The notes under the pieces: model-generated
What the model was told of the DNA's origin: nothing
The model's input: only the letters and a program-made list of their open reading frames with translations
Database searches by the model: none
DNA from: Bacteroidetes bacterium UBA1860
Lineage (GTDB): Bacteria > Bacteroidota > Rhodothermia > Balneolales > Balneolaceae
Reading direction: 5' to 3'
DNA length: 11,084 nucleotides
Assembly (NCBI GenBank): GCA_002338335.1
Contig: DDIC01000086.1
Coordinates: forward strand, 571-11,654
Shown: positions 5,712 to 11,084 of the stretch, piece after piece
Layout: every line of letters starts with the position of its first letter
Position numbering within the stretch: position 1 is the first letter of the stretch
Position numbers and translations under genes: made by a program

Positions 5712-6883
5712 AGCTCCATTCCCTCAAGCTCTCTAACGTTCGAATACATCAAGAGTTTGAGCTCACCCCTCATCCCCAATTCACGATCCTGACTGGACCC
5801 AATGGGGTAGGCAAGACCAGCGTGGTGGATGCCATTCATATGGTTTGCATGTCGAGGAGCTTTGTGACCAAAACCGATCGATGGTTGGCGCGCAAGCCAG
5901 GAGCGAAGTTTCATATTGAGGCGTCGTTTTCCTCATCTCAGCGCTCTAAGATGAAATTGGAATGTCAGTACGATGGATCCGAGAAGCCACCAAAACAGTT
6001 CTACGTCAACGGCTCCCCTCTGGAAAAGCTTCACCATTTGATTGGTCGCGTGCCAGTGGTAGTGATTTCGAGTGAAGACCATGAATTGAGCCACGAAGGG
6101 CCGGCCTTTCGGCGATCGTTTTTAGATGGATTCCTGGCACAATTATCGCCGGCGTATTTAGAATCGTTGTTGCGATTTCGTCAAGTGAGGCGACAGCGTA
6201 ATGCGCTTTTGGGGCAGTTTGCTCAATCTGGGCGAGGTGGGTATGCTGAAGGCCGCTCGACGAGTGACAACACTCTGAAGCAAGCACTTGAGCCGTGGAA
6301 TGAGCCTTACGCTAAGGCTGCCGTGGATATAGTACGAGCTCGTATTACCTTGGTAGAAGAGCTTGAAAAGGGATTGCAGAAGCAATTTAGTGCTCTGGGT
6401 GCGCAATCTGGCGCCCAACCGAGCACGACAACGCGCACCCAACCGACGCTCGAATACAAAACGTTTGTGCCCCAAGCGTCCTCATCGATGCTTCCCACGG
6501 TGGAGGATGCGCTTGTTGCGATGGAGGCTGCCTTTGATCGTGAACAAGAGCGAGGGTTATCCCTCATAGGCCCCCATCGGGATGAGCTGGCTTTTGGACT
6601 CAACGGGCTTCCGTTGCGCCAATTTGGATCACAAGGGCAACACCGTTTGTTTGTGCTTGCACTCAAGCTTGCCGAGGCGGTTTATTTTCATGAGCACCAT
6701 GAGGAGCCACCCATATTGATTTTAGACGATGTTTTTGGCAATCTTGATGATGCAAACCGCGCCGATGTCTGTGCTTTGTTGGACGGACTGGGTTTGCAAG
6801 TGTTCATCACATCCGCTACGACCACATTATTCGATTCGTGCTCAGCACTCACGGACAAAAACACGTTGTATGTCACCCTCTAA
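5708..6883 (+). CDS. recF: DNA replication and repair protein RecF
   Basis: RecF is an SMC-like ATPase that, with RecO and RecR, helps load RecA at single-strand gaps and stalled forks. The 391-residue product has Walker A GPNGVGKT (30-37), the conserved SEDHELSHEGPAFRR region (122-136), the RecF signature LIGPHRDEL (286-294), the ABC-type signature GSQGQHR (307-313) and Walker B ILILDDVFGNLDD (336-348). It is slightly longer than many RecF proteins (about 360-370). Two low-complexity stretches, near 170-190 and a Ser/Thr/Gln-rich one near 228-262, account for the excess. The start ATG overlaps the eno stop by 4 bp, and its 3' end overlaps the next gene by 14 bp. It is separated from dnaA by over 4 kb, and dnaN, a frequent neighbour, is not present. 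Confidence 0.97.
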   Translation: MKLHSLKLSNVRIHQEFELTPHPQFTILTGPNGVGKTSVVDAIHMVCMSRSFVTKTDRWLARKPGAKFHIEASFSSSQRSKMKLECQYDGSEKPPKQFYVNGSPLEKLHHLIGRVPVVVISSEDHELSHEGPAFRRSFLDGFLAQLSPAYLESLLRFRQVRRQRNALLGQFAQSGRGGYAEGRSTSDNTLKQALEPWNEPYAKAAVDIVRARITLVEELEKGLQKQFSALGAQSGAQPSTTTRTQPTLEYKTFVPQASSSMLPTVEDALVAMEAAFDREQERGLSLIGPHRDELAFGLNGLPLRQFGSQGQHRLFVLALKLAEAVYFHEHHEEPPILILDDVFGNLDDANRADVCALLDGLGLQVFITSATTTLFDSCSALTDKNTLYVTL

Positions 6884-7175
6884 ACCACCACGCAAGCCTC
6901 AAGGTCTAGGATCACTTCTGACCACCTACTTTGAGGATCATCCAGAGAAGGAAAAGGTGATGCGAGGACGTATATTATCGGTGTGGCAAGAGGCGCTGGG
7001 CCCGCTGTTGGCAGAGCGAGTTTCTAGGGTCCATTTTGAGCGAGACGTGCTCATATTCACCGTGCCTGATGCTGCGTGGCGCCACGAAATCCACATGAAC
7101 CAAGTGATGATTAAGCAAAAGCTTAATGAACTGGCTGGGCAGCAGGTGGTGGAGCAATTACGAGTGAGAGGGTAA
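6870..7175 (+). CDS. dciA: DUF721 family protein, probable DciA replicative helicase loader/partner
   Basis: The 101-residue product has a basic Pro-rich N-terminus (PSKPPRKP) followed by the DUF721 pattern: the VWQEALGPLLAERV segment (38-51), then a strand pair with DVLIFTVPDAAWRHEIH (59-75) and a helix with IKQKLNELAG (81-90). DciA proteins interact with the DnaB helicase and support its loading in bacteria that lack DnaC or DnaI-type loaders (established for the family). The short Bacteroidota-like form consists of little more than this domain. The ATG at 6870 lies inside the recF 3' end (14-bp overlap), so expression is probably coupled. Location beside recF and near oriC fits a replication role. 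The family assignment is good. The loader function in this organism is inferred. Confidence 0.85.
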   Translation: MSPSKPPRKPQGLGSLLTTYFEDHPEKEKVMRGRILSVWQEALGPLLAERVSRVHFERDVLIFTVPDAAWRHEIHMNQVMIKQKLNELAGQQVVEQLRVRG

Positions 7176-7187
7176 AGGGCAAGATCA

Positions 7188-8198
7188 ATGAAGCAAAAAC
7201 TTTGGACATGGTTGGTTCGTGCAGGCCTTGCCGAGGATGACTCGGGGGAGCTTGCAGGAAAAAAGCGAGGCACTCAAACCCGTACGCAACGATTGATTGC
7301 GATGGGAATTTCGCTTGGGATAGCCATTATCCTGTGGATGCTTGTGAATCTAAATAATACCTACACGACGGAATTGGAGGTCGCTTTGCGATTGGCAGAG
7401 CTCCCAGAAAACGAGGTGTTGGTCACTGAGTGGCCAGAGGTAGCCACTGCCGAGGTTACGGCTGAGGGTTGGCAACTGGTGTCGATGGCGACGAATCGCC
7501 CTGTGGTCAACGTGATCCTGGGTGATGCGCCCTCACAAGTGAATGTCCAAGCTTTGGTAGGGACAGAATTGTCGTCTTTTCCAGGCCTATCGATACAACG
7601 TGTCTCTCCAGTGTCCTTAACGTTGGATTACGAGCCAAAAGTGACCAAAAAAGTGCCTATTCGCCCTGCGATTCAACTGAGTTATGAACAACAGCATGGC
7701 CCGTTTGGTCCTTGGAATGTGCAACCCGAAAGTGTTCGAGTTACAGGCGGACAAAGTGTAGTTGAGGCGTTAGAATCGTGGTCCACTTTGGAGTTGAGTC
7801 TAGAAGATGTGCGCCGTACGGTGACTCGAGCCATTCCCTTGGCATCGGCTCACAATGGCCTCGAATTGGATGTAGAGGCAGTCCAATTTGAGCAACCGGT
7901 CAAGCAATTTACCGAGGGTGAGCTGACACTGTTCATCGACATCCTAGGAGCCCCCTTGGGGAAAGAGTACACGCTCGATCCATCCAGTGTAACGGTTCGT
8001 TTTTTAGTCCCTGTGGATCAATATCAGGAGGTGATGCAGCAACGACCCGTACGTGCGGTGTTGGCCTATGATGTGTTAGAAGCTGACCAAACAGGATTTG
8101 TCCAGCCCGAGATTCAAAAAACGTCAGAGGCTTTCGTGCTTGATTGGCTAGGCGTGTCGCCCGTGCAGGTAGCCTATTATGACGTGATAGACCCTTGA
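7188..8198 (+). CDS. YbbR-like domain-containing membrane protein
   Basis: The 336-residue protein has a basic N-terminal cytoplasmic segment (GKKRGTQTRTQR, about 24-35), one transmembrane helix at about 36-54 (MGISLGIAIILWMLVNL) and a long extracytoplasmic beta-rich region. That region shows YbbR-type repeats: a first unit with YTTELEVALRLAELP (59-73), and later PVSLTLDYEPKVTKKVPIRP and a VRVTGGQSVVEAL segment (about 183-195), a phrase characteristic of these domains. In Firmicutes, YbbR (CdaR) modulates the diadenylate cyclase CdaA. No cdaA is adjacent here, so that role cannot be transferred. It starts 12 bp after dciA, so it is likely the last gene of the eno-recF-dciA transcript. Its end overlaps the 3' end of ispH by 22 bp. 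Confidence 0.8.
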   Translation: MKQKLWTWLVRAGLAEDDSGELAGKKRGTQTRTQRLIAMGISLGIAIILWMLVNLNNTYTTELEVALRLAELPENEVLVTEWPEVATAEVTAEGWQLVSMATNRPVVNVILGDAPSQVNVQALVGTELSSFPGLSIQRVSPVSLTLDYEPKVTKKVPIRPAIQLSYEQQHGPFGPWNVQPESVRVTGGQSVVEALESWSTLELSLEDVRRTVTRAIPLASAHNGLELDVEAVQFEQPVKQFTEGELTLFIDILGAPLGKEYTLDPSSVTVRFLVPVDQYQEVMQQRPVRAVLAYDVLEADQTGFVQPEIQKTSEAFVLDWLGVSPVQVAYYDVIDP

Positions 8199-9460
8199 TA
8201 GGGTGCCATGACCTCCTCTAGAGGTGCGCAATCCAGCTGATACGTCTCGTCAAACCATTCTAAGAGCTTGAGCAAGACCTCATCGACCAAGACATCTGGA
8301 CAAGAGGCGCCAGAATTGAGCGCAATTTGAAGGGGGCGAGAGTGGGTATCATAGTGATCGTCTAGGATGCCGTCCAACCAACGATTGGTCGTAAGCCTCT
8401 GTTTGGTCCATTGATTAAAGTGATGGATGCGCTGGGGCGACTCCAATTCACTGACGTCTCGTACATGGAAGGTGGGGCAAACATGCTCTAAGATTTCAAC
8501 GAGGTGCATGGTGTTGGACGAATTATACCCACCCACCACAAGCGCAAGATCAGGCTCAGCCTTTGCCAAGGCCAATGTTGCGGACTGATTCTCGTTGGTG
8601 GCATAACATAGCGTGTCGTTGGTGTCGGCAAAATCGATGGGATCTTCAACCCGTGTGGCCAAGGTTTCGGATGCTTTCTTCAAGATTTCCATGACCTGTT
8701 GCGTCTCCGTGGCAAGCATGGTGGTTTGGTTGATCACCCCAAATTGCTTCAGGTCTTTGAGCGGGTCAAATCCAGGCGTAGCCTTGTGGCGAAACAGAGG
8801 TTCAAAGTCCTCTATTGGGCGATCCCCCGTCACAATATCGGCCAACTGTTGGGCCTCTTCTGGATTGAGAACGACGACGGTCGGAGAGTGGGACGCGCTA
8901 TGGGAAAACGTGGCTCGAGTCTCTTCGTGCTGGTGCTTGCCATGAATGACCAACGAATACCCTTTTTTGCCAAGTTGATGCCCTCGTTTCCACACTTTTT
9001 CGACAAAAGGGCATGTCGTATTGTAGGAATAGGGGTCAATGCCAATCTCTTTAAGTGACTGCTCAATTTCTAGGGTCGTCCCAAAGGCGGGCACGACGAC
9101 AATATCCTCGGCGGTCAACTCACTCATGGGAATGCGAACCGAGCCGTCGGTTTCATACAAGAATTGCACGCCACGTCGCTCAAGATCTTCGTTCACCGTC
9201 GGGTTGTGAATCATTTCGCTGAGGAAGTAGACACGTTTGCCAGGATTCTCATCCAACGTTCGATAGGCTATGTCAATGGCATTTTCGACCCCATAACAGA
9301 ACCCAAAATGGCGAGGGATGAGCACATCCACAGGGCCAAAATGGAGCACGGTTGGCTCGAGCTCTTTCTTGCGTGGATCGGTTATAGCCGTTGCATCCTT
9401 GATCGTTTTAATGATCGAAGCGTGGTACATCGAGGGTATGTCAAAGGTCTTTCTGGCCAT
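8177..9460 (-). CDS. ispH: 4-hydroxy-3-methylbut-2-enyl diphosphate reductase (IspH/LytB), long form
   Basis: IspH catalyses the last step of the non-mevalonate (MEP) pathway, making IPP and DMAPP at a [4Fe-4S] cluster. Three cluster cysteines are visible: Cys55 in HFGFCYGVENA, Cys150 in NTTCPFVEKVW and Cys285 in NDTLCYATNENQ. Substrate-site elements are also present: His85 in MIHNPTVN, the HGKHQHEET loop (173-181), NQTTMLATET (244-253), SSNTMHL (314-320) and LNSGASCPD (381-389). At 427 residues it is far longer than E. coli IspH (316) and belongs to the long form, with extra N-terminal sequence and an internal stretch near 200-240. The ATG at 9460 has no Shine-Dalgarno, and Met11 is an alternative start. 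It lies 47 bp downstream of smc on the same strand and may share its transcript. Its 3' end overlaps the YbbR gene tail to tail. Confidence 0.96.
   Translation of the reverse strand: MARKTFDIPSMYHASIIKTIKDATAITDPRKKELEPTVLHFGPVDVLIPRHFGFCYGVENAIDIAYRTLDENPGKRVYFLSEMIHNPTVNEDLERRGVQFLYETDGSVRIPMSELTAEDIVVVPAFGTTLEIEQSLKEIGIDPYSYNTTCPFVEKVWKRGHQLGKKGYSLVIHGKHQHEETRATFSHSASHSPTVVVLNPEEAQQLADIVTGDRPIEDFEPLFRHKATPGFDPLKDLKQFGVINQTTMLATETQQVMEILKKASETLATRVEDPIDFADTNDTLCYATNENQSATLALAKAEPDLALVVGGYNSSNTMHLVEILEHVCPTFHVRDVSELESPQRIHHFNQWTKQRLTTNRWLDGILDDHYDTHSRPLQIALNSGASCPDVLVDEVLLKLLEWFDETYQLDCAPLEEVMAPYQGSITS
8191..8204. repeat. Small hairpin sequence at the convergent gene junction
   Basis: ACCCT (8191-8195) and AGGGT (8200-8204) are perfect complements around a TGAT loop that includes the stop of the YbbR gene. 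There is no T-tract on either strand, so this is at best a weak bidirectional termination or stalling signal in the overlap between the two 3' ends. Confidence 0.3.
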
Positions 9461-9507
9461 GCTGTCATTTTAAAGTTGTCTGTCAGCGCATGGATTGCTG
9501 CCTCAGG

Positions 9508-11084
9508 CTATGCATCCATATCTCCAAGCTGCACCCCCACCAATCGACTCACACCTGTTTCCGGCATCGTGACTCCATACATCATCTCCGCCTTCGCCAT
9601 CGTTTTTTTGTTGTGCGTGATGATAATGAACTGCGTTTGATTAGCAAAACTTCGAATCATCGAGGAAAATCGCTCAATATTGGCATCGTCCAAGGGAGCA
9701 TCCACCTCATCTAGCACACAAAATGGGGATGGCTTGACCTGGTATATTGCAAACAACAACGCAATGGCGGTCAGCGTTTTTTCTCCACCTGATAATTGGC
9801 TAATTCCAGAAGGTCTTTTCCCAGATGGATTGGCAAGTATGTGGATTTTGGCTTCCAGTGGATCCTCTGCCTCCTCATCCAACAATAAATCACAGGTGTC
9901 ACTTTCCTTAAATAATGTGGCAAACACACGCTTAAAGTTCTCGCGAATCTCACCAAATACCTTCTGAAAGCGCTCTGTAGCTTCCCGGTTAATGTCTTCA
10001 ATGGTCTGGGTTAACTCTTTTTCTGCTTGCTGAAGGTCCTCAATTTGTCCTTCCATGAATTCTAGGCGCTCCTTTTCCTGCTCAAATTCTTCGACCGCCA
10101 ATGGGTTAATGTCCCCAGCGCGATGCAGTTTTTGACGCAGATCGGCGATGTTCTTGCGCGCTTCGTCGGGGTCAAAATCCTCAGGGACCTCGACCTCCAA
10201 TTGATCCATTACGAGGCTGTAAGTCTCCCAGATATGGTCTGTGTAGCTCTTGCGCGTAAACTCTTTTTTCTCCAAGGTTAATTGTTGGAGGTGAAGCAAT
10301 TCAGTGTTGTTCTCTTTGCGTTTCCGCAGATCACGCAGCTCTGTATCAAGCGCGTTCATAGATCCGCGAGCTTCACCAGAGGCTTTTTCACATGCCTGCT
10401 GATGTTGCTGTGCGGTGGCCAACTCTTGAGTGAGCGCTTCCACGCGTTTGGCATGTTGAGCCATCGTGGCTTGGAGGTCTTCTATCGTCTTGGTGCTTTG
10501 CGCAATGGTTTTTTTCCGTTCCTCAAGCCGTCGGGCGTACGTCTGGATGTTTTCTGTAGCTCGTCTTCGGTCATTTTCGACCGTCTCGACGCGATTTTTC
10601 ACATCATTGTGACGAAGCTGTGCATTATTAAACCGATTTTGCTGGACCGATCGATCTTTGTCGAGCTCTTCGAGAGTGTTTTTTAAGGAAGTTAATTGTC
10701 CCCGCTGCGTCTTTATCGATGTTTCAAGAGACGTTTGTTTTGGCTCAAGATCGGTTAGCTCCGTTTGAGAGGCATCCTCTCTGGTACTTAGTTGAGCTTG
10801 TTGCTCCTCCAATTCTTTTTGACGTCGCTGCACCCATTGGTTTCTTTGAGTCAAGCTATGGAGCTCACGTTGGTGTGTATTGGAACTCTCTTGAGCTTTT
10901 TGATACGCCTGTTCCAGGGTGTCTAGGGCGAAGCCATCAAGCGAGGCCTGTGCTTGCTCGACAGCTTGGGAGGCCTTCTGTAACACACCTTCTTGCACCT
11001 TGATCTCTTTATCTAGCCGCTGGAGTGTTTCGGTGAGCCCAAGTCGAATCCCTGAGGCGCTAGTCGCATCAGAGGAGCCTGCCT
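9508..11084 (-). CDS. smc: Chromosome segregation protein SMC, C-terminal part (runs off the right edge)
   Basis: SMC is the condensin ATPase that, with ScpA and ScpB, organises and segregates the chromosome. The frame stays open from the stop at 9508 to the window edge, giving 525 codons. The start lies outside; the GTG at 10998 is internal. The first about 260 residues are heptad-like coiled coil rich in Glu, Gln, Arg and Leu (the returning arm after the hinge). The C-terminal head follows: AGDINPLAVEEFEQEKERLE, then the ABC signature LSGGEKTLTAIALLFAIY, Walker B PFCVLDEVDAPLDD and a D-loop/His-switch region (FIIITHNKKTM). It ends with a short tail RLVGVQLGDMDA. This is the canonical SMC head rather than a RecN or SbcC one. 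The hinge and N-terminal Walker A are not in view. It precedes ispH by 47 bp. Confidence 0.95.
   Translation of the reverse strand, partial: AGSSDATSASGIRLGLTETLQRLDKEIKVQEGVLQKASQAVEQAQASLDGFALDTLEQAYQKAQESSNTHQRELHSLTQRNQWVQRRQKELEEQQAQLSTREDASQTELTDLEPKQTSLETSIKTQRGQLTSLKNTLEELDKDRSVQQNRFNNAQLRHNDVKNRVETVENDRRRATENIQTYARRLEERKKTIAQSTKTIEDLQATMAQHAKRVEALTQELATAQQHQQACEKASGEARGSMNALDTELRDLRKRKENNTELLHLQQLTLEKKEFTRKSYTDHIWETYSLVMDQLEVEVPEDFDPDEARKNIADLRQKLHRAGDINPLAVEEFEQEKERLEFMEGQIEDLQQAEKELTQTIEDINREATERFQKVFGEIRENFKRVFATLFKESDTCDLLLDEEAEDPLEAKIHILANPSGKRPSGISQLSGGEKTLTAIALLFAIYQVKPSPFCVLDEVDAPLDDANIERFSSMIRSFANQTQFIIITHNKKTMAKAEMMYGVTMPETGVSRLVGVQLGDMDA

Noticed and set aside
6729..6869. 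Longer dciA start inside recF
   Set aside because: The upstream residues have no DUF721 similarity and are out-of-frame recF sequence. The ATG at 6870 gives the expected short protein.
8215..8224. Palindrome CCTCTAGAGG near the ispH 3' end
   Set aside because: It is a 10-bp palindrome within coding sequence with no loop or T-tract, so chance is a sufficient explanation.
10996..10998. GTG at 10998 as the start of smc
   Set aside because: The same frame continues open with SMC-like coiled-coil sequence to the window edge, so this codon is internal.

Overview
The window is a chromosomal replication-origin neighbourhood of a Gram-negative bacterium at mid GC. Several traits point to the Bacteroidota/Rhodothermota/Balneolota side of the FCB group, and I put this placement at moderate to low confidence. 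Most genes lack a clear Shine-Dalgarno sequence and have A/T-rich leaders. There is a secreted beta-barrel-like outer membrane protein, a long-form IspH (427 residues), a single-pass YbbR protein, and a short DUF721/DciA gene directly after recF.

Layout. The left end (minus strand) carries the N-terminal part of folB and, 15 bp upstream of it, a complete dnaA. Between dnaA and the next gene (prmC) lies about 380 bp without genes. It holds at least six DnaA-box sequences, two exactly TTATCCACA, and is almost certainly oriC. Further right on the minus strand is a probable two-gene unit of an unrecognised 127-residue protein followed by prmC. A short divergent intergenic region with a perfect 8-bp inverted repeat separates it from a plus-strand gene for a putative outer membrane beta-barrel protein. 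Next comes a plus-strand cluster eno-recF-dciA-ybbR with overlapping or very short junctions. It meets ispH tail to tail, the two coding sequences overlapping by 22 bp. The right end is the C-terminal part of smc on the minus strand, running off the window upstream of ispH.

How it fits together. Origin recognition (DnaA, oriC), helicase loading (DciA), gap repair at forks (RecF) and chromosome organisation (SMC) lie within 11 kb. Mixed in are housekeeping genes for glycolysis (eno), folate (folB), isoprenoids (ispH) and release-factor methylation (prmC). dnaA is transcribed leftward from oriC, and the outer membrane protein gene and eno-recF-dciA-ybbR rightward, so these run with a bidirectional fork. 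prmC, its partner, ispH and smc run head-on. dnaN and gyrB, frequent neighbours of recF and dnaA, are absent here.

I see no mobile element, CRISPR array, tRNA or rRNA, and no clearly novel multi-gene system. The points most worth a second look are the origin architecture, the palindrome between the unrecognised protein and the outer membrane protein, and those two unassigned proteins.
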